The notes under the pieces: generated by a model
Database searches by the model: none
What the model was told of the DNA's origin: nothing
The model's input: the letters and a program-made list of their open reading frames with translations, nothing else
NCBI GenBank assembly: GCA_025928415.1
Contig: JAICJK010000038.1
Span: forward strand, 1 to 11,346
Length of the DNA stretch: 11,346 nt
Source of the DNA: Solirubrobacteraceae bacterium
GTDB taxonomy: Bacteria > Actinomycetota > Thermoleophilia > Solirubrobacterales > Solirubrobacteraceae
Direction: 5' to 3'
Program-made: the position numbers and the translations under genes
Part shown: piece by piece, positions 1-6,969 of the stretch
Position numbering within the stretch: position 1 is the first letter of the stretch
How the letters are laid out: each line of letters opens with the position of its first letter

Positions 1-1
1 C

Positions 2-280
2 TCGAACTACAAGCGGGCCAAGGAGGCGGTCATGAAGGCCGACTCCTACGCCTACCGCGACCGCCGCAACCGCAAGCGCGACTTCCGCCGCCTGTGGATC
101 ACGCGCATCAACGCCGCCGCGCGCCTGAACGGCATGAGCTACGGCACGTTCATGCACGGCATGAAGCTGGCCGGGCTCGAGCTGGACCGCAAGGTCCTGG
201 CCGACATCGCCGTCCGCGATCCCGAGACCTTCCGCCGATTCGCCGAGGCCGCCCGCGAGGCGTCGGCGAGCGCTGCCTAG
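2..280 (+). CDS. rplT: 50S ribosomal protein L20, C-terminal part (5' end outside window)
   Basis: L20 binds 23S rRNA and is needed early in assembly of the large ribosomal subunit. The reading frame is already open at base 2 and ends at TAG 278-280, leaving 92 residues. The family is usually about 118-120 residues, so roughly the first 27 are missing. The basic RNA-binding stretch [20 protein letters not shown] is nearly textbook L20, followed by [20 protein letters not shown] and [17 protein letters not shown]. The acidic/alanine tail ([13 protein letters not shown]) is typical of actinobacterial L20. In most bacteria rplT closes an infC-rpmI-rplT operon; infC and rpmI should lie just upstream of the window. 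L20 can repress its own operon by binding the leader mRNA in some bacteria, but nothing here tests that. A candidate terminator follows about 28 nt after the stop. Confidence 0.97.
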   Translation, partial: SNYKRAKEAVMKADSYAYRDRRNRKRDFRRLWITRINAAARLNGMSYGTFMHGMKLAGLELDRKVLADIAVRDPETFRRFAEAAREASASAA

Positions 281-308
281 CACTCCAGCCGACATCCACT
301 CCTCACCC

Positions 309-351
309 GGGCGCCGCTTCCTCTCGCAGGATCGGCGCCCTTCTCGTTCTT
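309..351 (+). terminator. Candidate intrinsic terminator after rplT
   Basis: An 8-bp perfect GC-rich stem pairs GGGCGCCG (309-316) with CGGCGCCC (333-340). A second helix inside it, TCCT (319-322) with AGGA (328-331), closes a 5-nt loop. The stem is followed at once by TTCTCGTTCTT (341-351), the most T-rich run nearby. This would end the ribosomal-protein transcript before the methyltransferase gene. The T-tract is interrupted by C and G, so termination could be partial and the downstream gene may be reached by readthrough. Confidence 0.6.
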
Positions 352-364
352 GGACCCGCCCCCA

Positions 365-1036
365 GTGATCACCAGCCACCACAACCCGCTCCTGAAGGAC
401 ATCCGCCGCCTCCAGCGCCGCCCCCGCGGCGAGGCGCGGTTCGTGGCCGAGGGCGAGGACCTGGTGGCGGCCGCGCAGGCGGCGGGCTGGGAGCCGGTCG
501 TGCGCCTGCGCGCCGGCGTCGACGTCGAGGCCGGCGCGCTCGCGCGGGTCAGCGCGCTGGGCTCGGGGTCGCGCATGCTCGCCGTCTACGAGGAGCGCTG
601 GGCGCCCGCGCCGCGCGGGCCGGTGTGCGTCGCGCTGTGGGGCGTCGGGGATCCGGGCAACGTCGGCACGATCCTGCGCGGCGCGCTCGCCTTCGGCGCG
701 GCGAGCGTCGCGCTGGGGCCCGGCTGCGCCGACCCCTTCGGGCCGAAGGCGGTGCGCGCCTCGATGGGGGCCGTCTTCGCCGTCCCGGTCGCGCGCGTCG
801 GGGCGGTCGGCGAGCTCCCGCGGCCGGTGATCGCGCTGGCCGCGCGGGCCGGCGACAGGCTGGCCGGCCGGCCGGAGGGCACGCTGCTCGTCGGCGCCGA
901 GCGCACCGGGCTGCCGGACGACGTCGTCGCCGCCTGCGACGCCGTCGCCCACATCCCGATCGCCGCGGAGTCGCTGAACGCCGCGATGGCGGCGACCGTC
1001 GCGCTGTACGAGATGACTAGGGTCCCCGCGGCATGA
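365..1036 (+). CDS. TrmH/SpoU-family (SPOUT) RNA 2'-O-ribose methyltransferase
   Basis: Predicted cytosolic S-adenosylmethionine-dependent enzyme that methylates a ribose 2'-OH in rRNA or tRNA. From GTG 365 it is 223 residues. The N-terminus (VITSHHNPLLKDIRRLQRR) matches the substrate-binding domain that opens these proteins, which is why I prefer GTG 365 over TTG 350; neither has a clear ribosome binding site. The three SPOUT motifs are present: motif 1 NVGTILRGALAFGA (about 99-112) with PKAVRASMGA (127-136), motif 2 LLVGAERTGLP (174-184), and motif 3 IPIAAESLNAAMAATVALYE (197-216), where Asn205 of SLN and the following helix belong to the trefoil-knot AdoMet pocket. Mycobacteria carry a similar gene (annotated tsnR) at this position between rplT and pheS. 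The exact target nucleotide cannot be read from the sequence, so I give no symbol. Confidence 0.9.
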   Translation: MITSHHNPLLKDIRRLQRRPRGEARFVAEGEDLVAAAQAAGWEPVVRLRAGVDVEAGALARVSALGSGSRMLAVYEERWAPAPRGPVCVALWGVGDPGNVGTILRGALAFGAASVALGPGCADPFGPKAVRASMGAVFAVPVARVGAVGELPRPVIALAARAGDRLAGRPEGTLLVGAERTGLPDDVVAACDAVAHIPIAAESLNAAMAATVALYEMTRVPAA

Positions 1037-1118
1037 TTCGCGCAGAGCGCTCACATGCCGTCGGCGAGCTCGTCCGGGGGCTCGCTCGCCCGGCCCGCAG
1101 CAAGATGGGAGTGTCGGC
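1037..1118 (+). promoter_or_regulatory. pheST leader region with one hairpin and ribosome binding site
   Basis: This is the untranslated stretch before pheS. A 7-bp stem pairs GGCGAGC (1063-1069) with GCTCGCC (1084-1090) around a 14-nt loop; an alternative stem CCGGG (1074-1078)/CCCGG (1089-1093) would compete with it. GGGAG at 1107-1111 is the ribosome binding site, 7 nt before the GTG start. A TANNNT box (TAGGGT, 1018-1023), inside the end of the methyltransferase gene, is a weak promoter candidate with no matching -35. There is no room for a T-box, no run of T after the hairpin, and no Phe-rich leader peptide, so classical Phe attenuation is not supported. Confidence 0.35.
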
Positions 1119-2204
1119 GTGACCGCCGACCGGATCGACGAGCTGCGCGCCGAGGCCACCGCCGCCGCCGAGGCCGCGCCGGACACGGCGGCGCTCGAGG
1201 AGCTGCGCGTCCGCTACCTCGGGCGCAAGGCGGAGCTGCCCAACCTGCTGCGCGGCGTGGCGGAGCTGCCGCCCGAGCAGCGCGGCGTCGTCGGCAAGGC
1301 GGCCAACCAGGCGCGGCAGGCGCTCGAGGCGCTGATCGAGCACCGCGCGGCCCAGCTCGCCGCAGGCGAGCTCGACGCGCGGCTGGCCGGCGACCGCGTG
1401 GACGTCACGCTGCCCGGCGCGCCGCCGCAGCCCGTCGGGTCGCTGCACCTGATGACCGCCGTCCGGCGCGAGATCGAGGACGTCTTCTGCGGGCTCGGCT
1501 TCGCGGTCGTCGAGGGCCCCGAGGTGGAGCTCGTCCACTACAACTTCGACGCGCTCAACCACGCGCCGGCGCACCCGGCGCGCTCGCGGTCGGACACCTT
1601 CTACGTGGCGACCGCCCAGCGCCCGGCCGACCCGGGCGACCAGGTGGTGCTGCGGACGCACACCTCGCCGATGCAGATCCGCTCGATGGAGGCCCAGCCG
1701 CCGCCGATCCAGCTCATCGTCCCCGGCCGCGTCTACCGCCCGGACTCCGACGCCACCCACACCCCGCAGTTCCACCAGGTCGAGGGCCTGGCCGTCGACG
1801 AGGACATCACGCTCGCCGACCTGAAGGGCACCCTGCTGGCCTTCGCCCGCGCGATCTTCGGCGACGAGCGCGACGTGCGCCTGCGCCCGCACTACTTCCC
1901 GTTCACCGAGCCGAGCGTCGAGGTCGACGTGAGCTGCTTCATGTGCGCGGGCACCGGCGTCCTGCCGCGGACCGGGGTGCGCTGCAACCTGTGCAAGGGC
2001 ACGGGCTGGCTGGAGATCCTCGGCTCCGGGATGGTCGACCCGAACGTCCTGGCCGGCATCGAGGCCCACGACTACGACCCCGAGCGCTGGCAGGGCTACG
2101 CGTTCGGGATGGGGATCGAGCGCATCGCGATGCTCAAGCACGGCGTGCCCGACCTGCGGCTGTTCTACGACAACGACCTGCGCTTCCTGGAGCAGTTCGG
2201 ATGA
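1119..2204 (+). CDS. pheS: Phenylalanyl-tRNA synthetase alpha subunit
   Basis: Catalytic subunit of the cytosolic alpha2beta2 enzyme that charges tRNA-Phe with phenylalanine. It is 361 residues, normal for the family. The start is GTG 1119, with GGGAG 7 nt upstream. Residues 1-90 are the alanine-rich coiled-coil tRNA-binding arm (RVRYLGRKAELPNLLRG, 30-46). The class II core follows: HTSPMQIRSM (181-190) in the active site, motif 2 RVYRPDSDATHTPQFHQVEG (204-223), and motif 3 GYAFGMGIERIAMLKHG (326-342). FTEPSVEVDV (262-271) leads into a four-cysteine knuckle, CxxC-x12-CxxC (Cys273, 276, 289, 292), the probable zinc-binding form found in many bacteria but absent from the E. coli protein. The stop overlaps the pheT start as ATGA, so both subunits are probably made in step by translational coupling. 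Confidence 0.97.
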   Translation: MTADRIDELRAEATAAAEAAPDTAALEELRVRYLGRKAELPNLLRGVAELPPEQRGVVGKAANQARQALEALIEHRAAQLAAGELDARLAGDRVDVTLPGAPPQPVGSLHLMTAVRREIEDVFCGLGFAVVEGPEVELVHYNFDALNHAPAHPARSRSDTFYVATAQRPADPGDQVVLRTHTSPMQIRSMEAQPPPIQLIVPGRVYRPDSDATHTPQFHQVEGLAVDEDITLADLKGTLLAFARAIFGDERDVRLRPHYFPFTEPSVEVDVSCFMCAGTGVLPRTGVRCNLCKGTGWLEILGSGMVDPNVLAGIEAHDYDPERWQGYAFGMGIERIAMLKHGVPDLRLFYDNDLRFLEQFG

Positions 2205-4633
2205 GGCTCGTCCTGGAATGGCTGCACGACTACGTGCGCCCGGACCTCGAGACGCGCGAGCTCGCCGCGCGGCTGGCGATGACCGGCACCGAGGTCGACC
2301 GGGTCGAGCACCACGGCGTGGCCGCGCTCGAGCACTTCGTCGTCGGCCGGGTGCTGGAGGCCGGCCGGCACCCCGACGCCGACCGGCTGTGGGTCTGCAC
2401 CGTCGACGTCGGCGACGGCGCGCCGTCCACGATCGTCTGCGGGGCGCCGAACGTGGCCGCGGGCCAGACCGTCGCCGTCGCGCGGCCCGGCGCGATCATG
2501 CCCGACGGGACCAGGCTGAAGGCCGCCAAGCTGCGCGGCATCCGGTCGGAGGGCATGATCCTCGCCGAGGACGAGGTCGCGATCGGCACCGAGCACGCCG
2601 GGATCATGGTGCTCGACGGCCTGCCGGGCGGCGCGGAGATCGCGCCGGGCGCGCCGCTGGCGCAGCTGTTGCCGATCGCCACCGAGGTCCTCGAGCTCGA
2701 GGTGACCCCGAACCGACCCGACTGCCTCGCTGTGTACGGCGTGGCGCGCGAGGTCCACGCGGCGACCGGCGCGCCGCTCGGCCCGCCGCCGTGGGAGCAC
2801 GACCCGCACCCCGCCGGGGACGCGATCGCCGGCGTCCGGATCGACGTCGAGGTGGGAGACCTGTGCCCGCGCTTCACCGCGCGCGCCTTCGAGGACGTCA
2901 CGATCGGCCCGTCGCCGTGGTGGCTGAAGGCGCGGCTGCTCGCCGCCGGGCAGCGGCCGATCAACACCGTCGTCGACATCACCAACTACGTGATGCTGCT
3001 CACCGGCCAGCCGCTGCACGCCTTCGACCTGGACCGCGTCGCGGGCGCGCACCTCGTCGTGCGCCGCGCGGGGGACGGCGAGCGGATGACCACGCTCGAC
3101 GACGTCGAGCGCGTCCTGGACGAGGACGTCGTGCTGATCGCCGACGACGAGGGCCCGACGTCGATCGCCGGGGTCATGGGCGGCGCGCGCTCGGAGGTGC
3201 ACGACGGGACGACCCGCGTGCTGATCGAGGCCGCGACCTGGGACGGCCCCAACATCAACCGGACCTCCGCGCGGCTGGGGCTGCGCAGCGAGGCCAGCGC
3301 GCGCTTCGAGAAGGGCCTGGCCCCCGAGCAGGCGCTCGAGGCGCAGGCCGTCGCCTCCCGGCTGATGACCGAGCTGTGCGGCGCCACGCCGCTGGCCGGG
3401 ACGATCGACGCCGGCGGCGCGGGCCCGGCGCCCGCGGTCGTCCGCCTGCGCGACGCGCGCCTCGCCGCGCTGCTCGGCGCGCCGATCGCCCGCGAGCGCA
3501 GCGCGGAGATCCTGGGCGCCCTCGGCTTCGGCGTGGCGCAGGCCGCCGACGGGCTGGACGTCAGCGTCCCGCCGTTCCGGCGCACCGACGTCACCCGCGA
3601 GGCCGACGTCATCGAGGAGGTCGCGCGGATCGAGGGCTTCGAGGGCCTCCCGGCGACGGTGCAGGAGAACCGGACGGGGCGCCCGGGGCAGCTCACCGCC
3701 GCCCAGCGCCTGCGCCGCCGCGCCGAGGACGTGCTCGTCGGGCGCGGGCTGCGCGAGGTCGTCGGCTGGTCGTTCGCCGGCGAGGCGCTGCTCGACCGGC
3801 TGCGCCTGCCCGCGGGCCATCGCCTGCGCGCGGTCGTGCGGGTGGAGAACCCCATGAGCGAGGCGCAGGCGATCCTGCGCCCGACGATCCTCGGCTCGCT
3901 GCTCGACAGCGCCGCCCACAACGCGGCGCGGGGGATGGGCGACCTCGCGCTGTTCGAGTCCGGCGCGGTCTACAACCCGGACGGCGACGGCCCGCTGCCC
4001 GCCGAGCACCACGCGCTGGCCGCCGTGCTGCGCGGCGCCCTCCAGCCGGCCTCGTGGGCCGCCGGTTCGCCGCCGCAGGCCGGCTTCTTCGCCGCCAAGG
4101 CCCTGGTCGAGGCGGTGTTCGGCGCGCTGCGCGTGCCGCTGGCCGTCGCCCCGCCCGAGGACCCCGCCGCCTGGCCGTTCCTGCACCCGGGGCGCGCCGC
4201 GGCCGTGCTCGCCGGCGGCGAGCCGATCGGCTTCGCCGGCGAGGTGCATCCGCTGGTCGTCGCCGCCTGGGACCTCGGCGACCAGCCCGTCGCCGCCTTC
4301 GCGCTGGACCTCGGGCGGCTCGTCGCGCGCGCGCCCGAGACCGCCGGCTACGCCGACCTGACGAGCTTTCCCGCCGTCCGCCAGGACCTCGCGGTCGTCG
4401 TCCCGGACGACGTCCCGGCCGCCCGGGTCGTGGAGATCGTGGGCGCGCACGCGTCGTCGGTGCATGTCTTCGACGTCTACCGCGGCGCGCAGCTCGGCGA
4501 GGGCCGCACCTCGCTCGCGCTGCACTGCGAGTTCTCCGCGCGCGACCGCACGCTGACCGACGAGGACGTCGCCAAGGTGCGGGAGAAGATCGTCGCCCAG
4601 CTCGCCGGGATCGGGGGCGAGCTGCGTGCCTGA
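2201..4633 (+). CDS. pheT: Phenylalanyl-tRNA synthetase beta subunit
   Basis: Non-catalytic partner of PheS that binds tRNA-Phe and hydrolyses mischarged Tyr-tRNA-Phe. It is 810 residues, typical for full-length bacterial PheT. The start ATG 2201 overlaps the pheS stop, and GGAG (2189-2192) lies 8 nt upstream; the N-terminus MRLVLEWLHDYVRPDL matches the family. Domains in order: OB-fold tRNA-binding region (about 40-150, with HPDADRLWVCTVDVGDG and KLRGIRSEGMILAEDE); B3/B4 editing domain (about 210-395, with AGVMGG 323-328, NRTSARLGLRSEASARFEKG 353-372); B5 (about 410-485); catalytic-like core (about 490-705); and the C-terminal ferredoxin-fold anticodon-binding domain (about 716-810, SFPAVRQDLAVVV and FSARDRTLTDEDV). 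No truncation or frameshift is visible. Its frame is also open through all of pheS back to about 1055, an effect of high G+C; only the part from 2201 is real. Confidence 0.97.
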   Translation: MRLVLEWLHDYVRPDLETRELAARLAMTGTEVDRVEHHGVAALEHFVVGRVLEAGRHPDADRLWVCTVDVGDGAPSTIVCGAPNVAAGQTVAVARPGAIMPDGTRLKAAKLRGIRSEGMILAEDEVAIGTEHAGIMVLDGLPGGAEIAPGAPLAQLLPIATEVLELEVTPNRPDCLAVYGVAREVHAATGAPLGPPPWEHDPHPAGDAIAGVRIDVEVGDLCPRFTARAFEDVTIGPSPWWLKARLLAAGQRPINTVVDITNYVMLLTGQPLHAFDLDRVAGAHLVVRRAGDGERMTTLDDVERVLDEDVVLIADDEGPTSIAGVMGGARSEVHDGTTRVLIEAATWDGPNINRTSARLGLRSEASARFEKGLAPEQALEAQAVASRLMTELCGATPLAGTIDAGGAGPAPAVVRLRDARLAALLGAPIARERSAEILGALGFGVAQAADGLDVSVPPFRRTDVTREADVIEEVARIEGFEGLPATVQENRTGRPGQLTAAQRLRRRAEDVLVGRGLREVVGWSFAGEALLDRLRLPAGHRLRAVVRVENPMSEAQAILRPTILGSLLDSAAHNAARGMGDLALFESGAVYNPDGDGPLPAEHHALAAVLRGALQPASWAAGSPPQAGFFAAKALVEAVFGALRVPLAVAPPEDPAAWPFLHPGRAAAVLAGGEPIGFAGEVHPLVVAAWDLGDQPVAAFALDLGRLVARAPETAGYADLTSFPAVRQDLAVVVPDDVPAARVVEIVGAHASSVHVFDVYRGAQLGEGRTSLALHCEFSARDRTLTDEDVAKVREKIVAQLAGIGGELRA

Positions 4634-5621
4634 CGTCCTGGTGGCAGGCGCCTCGGGCTACGCGGGCGCGCTGGCCGCGCGGCTGGTCGCGCGGCATCCC
4701 GCGCTCGAGCTCGCCGCCGCGACGAGCCGCTCGGACGCCGGGCGCGAGCTCGACGAGCTCTACCCGCACCACCGCGTCGGCGTCCGGCTGGAGGAGCTCG
4801 ACCTGCGCCGCCACGGCGACGTCGACGCCGCGATCGTCGCCTACCCGCACGGGGCGGCCGCGCCGACGGTCGCCGCGCTGCGCGCCCGCGGCGTCAAGGT
4901 CGTGGACCTCAGCGCGGACTTCCGGCTGCGCGACCGCGCGACCTACGAGGCGTGGTACGTGCCCCACGAGGCGCCGGAGCTGCTCGCCGAGGCGGTCTAC
5001 GGGCTGCCCGAGCGCTATCGCGCGGACCTGCGCGGGGCCGGGCTCGTCGCGGGCCCCGGCTGCTTCCCGACCGCGGCGGTCCTCGCCCTGGCGCCGCTGG
5101 CGCCGCACCTGGCCGACGTCGTCATCGACGCGAAGACCGGCGTGTCCGGGGCGGGGCGGGCCGCCACGCCGACGACGCACTTCGTCGCCGTCGACGAGAA
5201 CGTCGTCGCCTACAAGGTCGGCCGCCACCGCCACACGCCGGAGATCGACCAGGAGCTGGCGCTCGCCGGCGCGGTGGATGTCGCGGTGACCTTCGTGCCG
5301 CACCTGGTCCCGCTCGACCAGGGCGAGCTGGTCTCCTGCTACGCGACCCTGCGCGCGGACTCCCGCGACGTGGACGTCGCGGCGCTGTTCGCCGGCGCGT
5401 ACGCCGGCGAGCCGTTCGTCGAGCTGGTCGGCGCGCCGCCCGGCGTGCGCGACGTGCGCGAGACGAACCTCTGCCGGATCTTCGTGCACGCGGAGCCGGG
5501 CAGCGGCAAGGCGATGGTCTTCGCGGCGATCGACAACCTCTGGAAGGGGACGGCCTCGCAGGCCGTGCAGAGCCTGAACCTGATGCTCGGGCTGCCCGAG
5601 GACGCGGGGATCGCCCCATGA
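4626..5621 (+). CDS. argC: N-acetyl-gamma-glutamyl-phosphate reductase
   Basis: Third enzyme of ornithine synthesis: NADPH-dependent reduction of N-acetylglutamyl phosphate to N-acetylglutamate semialdehyde. It is 331 residues, usual size. GTG 4626 lies inside the end of pheT (8-nt overlap) and puts the Rossmann motif VAGASGYAGALAARL (6-20) at the right distance from the N-terminus. The catalytic cysteine is Cys146 in GPGCFPTAAVLALAPL; SGAGRAAT (174-181), HRHTPEI (201-207), FVPHLVPLDQGEL (223-235) and DNLWKGTASQAVQSLNLM (303-320) are the other family blocks. The overlap with pheT implies a shared transcript and coupled translation, joining tRNA charging with arginine synthesis. The stop is followed within 4 nt by a 9-bp hairpin that opens the repeat-rich argC-argJ spacer. 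Confidence 0.96.
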   Translation: MPDVLVAGASGYAGALAARLVARHPALELAAATSRSDAGRELDELYPHHRVGVRLEELDLRRHGDVDAAIVAYPHGAAAPTVAALRARGVKVVDLSADFRLRDRATYEAWYVPHEAPELLAEAVYGLPERYRADLRGAGLVAGPGCFPTAAVLALAPLAPHLADVVIDAKTGVSGAGRAATPTTHFVAVDENVVAYKVGRHRHTPEIDQELALAGAVDVAVTFVPHLVPLDQGELVSCYATLRADSRDVDVAALFAGAYAGEPFVELVGAPPGVRDVRETNLCRIFVHAEPGSGKAMVFAAIDNLWKGTASQAVQSLNLMLGLPEDAGIAP

Positions 5622-5624
5622 GCG

Positions 5625-5716
5625 TGCTTCGGCTGCGCCGAAGCATTGCGAGTTCGTGCCGGCTGGCGCCGGCAGAGCGAGTTCGCTGCGCGAACGTCGC
5701 GCTGCGCGAACATCGC
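5625..5716 (+). repeat. Palindrome cluster in the argC-argJ spacer
   Basis: Three hairpins sit nearly back to back. Hairpin I is TGCTTCGGC (5625-5633)/GCCGAAGCA (5637-5645), loop TGC, 9 bp perfect. Hairpin II is TGCCGGC (5657-5663)/GCCGGCA (5668-5674), loop TGGC. Hairpin III is GCGAGTTCGC (5677-5686)/GCGAACGTCGC (5690-5700), loop TGC, with one bulged G. GCGAGTTCG occurs twice (5648-5656, 5677-5685) and GCTGCGCGAACRTCGCG occurs twice in tandem (5685-5701, 5701-5717), so the outer copies can also pair around hairpins II and III. There is no T-tract, so it is not a standard terminator. It resembles REP-type intergenic palindromes; other options are an mRNA-stabilising or processing element. No insertion-sequence gene is nearby. 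Confidence 0.7.
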
Positions 5717-5730
5717 GGGGTGGTCGCACC

Positions 5731-6969
5731 ATGAGCTTCTTCGGGTCCCGCTGGGTCGAGGTCCCCGCGTGGGTGGCCGAGTCGGCCGAGCCCGGCCTGC
5801 CGCGGGGCTTCCGCGCCGCCGGCGCCGCCGCCGGGCTGAAGGCGGGCGGCGCGCTGGACGTCGGGCTGCTGGTGGCCGACGAGCCGGCGACCACGAGCGC
5901 CGCGCGCTTCACCGCCTCCGCCGCGCCCGCCGCGCCCGTGCAGGTCACCCGGGAGCGCGCCGACCTGGCCGCGCTGCGCGCCGTGGCCGTCAACTCGGGC
6001 AACGCCAACGCGGCCACCGGGCGGGCCGGCCTCGACGAGGCCGCCCGGGTCCAGGGGGCGGCGGGGGTCGCCGCCCGCGTCGACCCCGCCCATGTCGCCG
6101 TCTGCTCGACCGGCGTGATCGGCGTGCAGCTCGACGGGCGCAAGGTGATCGCCGGGCTGCTCAAGGCCCAGGAGGCGCTGCGCGCCGGCGGCGACGAGGA
6201 CTTCGCCGCGGCGATCATGACGACCGACGCCTTCGAGAAGCGCGCCGCGCTGGACGTCGACCTGCCCGCGGGGCGCGTGCGCCTGACCGCGCAGGCCAAG
6301 GGCGCCGGGATGATCTCGCCGAGCTTCGCGACGATGCTGTGCTTCGTGCAGACCGACGCGGCGCTCGAAGCCGAGACCGCCGACCTGCTGCTCGGGGTCT
6401 GCGTGAAGCGCTCGTTCGACCGCATCAGCGTCGACGGCCAGCTCTCGACCAACGACACCGTGCTGCTGCAGTGCTCGGGCGCCTCGGGGGTCGCGGTGGC
6501 GCCCGAGGGCGAGGACGAGCTGGCCTTCGGGCAGGCGCTCGACGCGCTGCTGCGCCAGCTCGCGCTCCTGATCGCCGCCGACGGGGAGGGCGCCCGCCGC
6601 GTCGGCCGGGTCGTCGTGCGCGGCGGCAACGCGGGCGGCGTCGAGGCCGTGGCGCGCGCGGTGGCCGACTCGCCGCTGGTCAAGACCGCGCTGCACGGCG
6701 GGGACCCCAACTGGGGCCGCATCGCCCAGGCCATCGGCGGCGCGCTCGCGGGCAGCGCGCCCGTCCCCTTCGACATCGCGATCGAGGGCGTGCAGGTCGC
6801 CTCGGGCGGCCAGGCGGTCCGCGGCGACCTCGAGGGGCTCGCCGCGCTCGTCGACCGGCCCGAGGTCGAGTACGTCGTCGGCCTGCCCGGCGACGGGCAC
6901 GAGGTCGAGCTGTTCTTCTCCGACCTGGGGCACGGCTACGTGAGCGTCAACGCGGATTACACGTCATGA
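5731..6969 (+). CDS. argJ: Bifunctional glutamate N-acetyltransferase / ornithine acetyltransferase
   Basis: ArgJ moves the acetyl group from N-acetylornithine to glutamate, releasing ornithine and closing the acetyl cycle; bifunctional members can also use acetyl-CoA. I chose ATG 5731 (412 residues, normal size). An in-frame GTG at 5656 would add 25 residues encoded by the palindrome cluster and is unlikely. PRGFRAAG (24-31) begins the conserved part. NSGNANAATG (88-97) and STGVIG (126-131, oxyanion-hole Thr127-Gly128) precede the autocleavage site KGAGMISPSFATMLCFVQTD, where the chain should split between Ala200 and the nucleophile Thr201 into alpha and beta chains. The usual NMATML reads SFATML here, but Ala-Thr is intact. 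STNDTVLL (239-246), GDPNWGRIAQAIGG (324-337) and C-terminal YVSVNADYTS complete it. Whether it also uses acetyl-CoA cannot be read. Confidence 0.95.
   Translation: MSFFGSRWVEVPAWVAESAEPGLPRGFRAAGAAAGLKAGGALDVGLLVADEPATTSAARFTASAAPAAPVQVTRERADLAALRAVAVNSGNANAATGRAGLDEAARVQGAAGVAARVDPAHVAVCSTGVIGVQLDGRKVIAGLLKAQEALRAGGDEDFAAAIMTTDAFEKRAALDVDLPAGRVRLTAQAKGAGMISPSFATMLCFVQTDAALEAETADLLLGVCVKRSFDRISVDGQLSTNDTVLLQCSGASGVAVAPEGEDELAFGQALDALLRQLALLIAADGEGARRVGRVVVRGGNAGGVEAVARAVADSPLVKTALHGGDPNWGRIAQAIGGALAGSAPVPFDIAIEGVQVASGGQAVRGDLEGLAALVDRPEVEYVVGLPGDGHEVELFFSDLGHGYVSVNADYTS

Noticed and set aside
1105..1122. Five-codon ORF ATG-GGA-GTG-TCG-GCG-TGA overlapping the pheS start
   Set aside because: Its codons overlap the pheS ribosome binding site, it has no site of its own, and it carries no Phe codons; most likely chance.
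1055..2200. In-frame upstream extension of pheT from ATG 1055, or a leader peptide starting there
   Set aside because: The extension translates pheS in the wrong frame and has no family similarity; it has no ribosome binding site, no Phe codons at its start and no early stop, so it is neither a fusion nor an attenuator peptide.
5625..5645. Hairpin I as a terminator ending the pheST-argC message
   Set aside because: The 9-bp stem is good but is followed by TTGCGAGTTCG, not a T-tract, and it has related neighbours, so a repeat element explains it better.
5656..5730. Longer argJ beginning at GTG 5656
   Set aside because: The extra 25 residues are encoded by the palindrome cluster and are Arg/Ala-rich; ATG 5731 already leaves over 20 residues before the conserved GFRAAG.
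3693..6776. A 1027-codon open frame on the minus strand across pheT, argC and argJ, and other long minus-strand frames (2165-4525, 5122-6933, 8081-10228)
   Set aside because: Their translations are low-complexity Arg/Ala/Gly/Pro-rich with no recognisable domain, and they lie opposite genes with full catalytic motifs. Long antisense frames are expected at this G+C.
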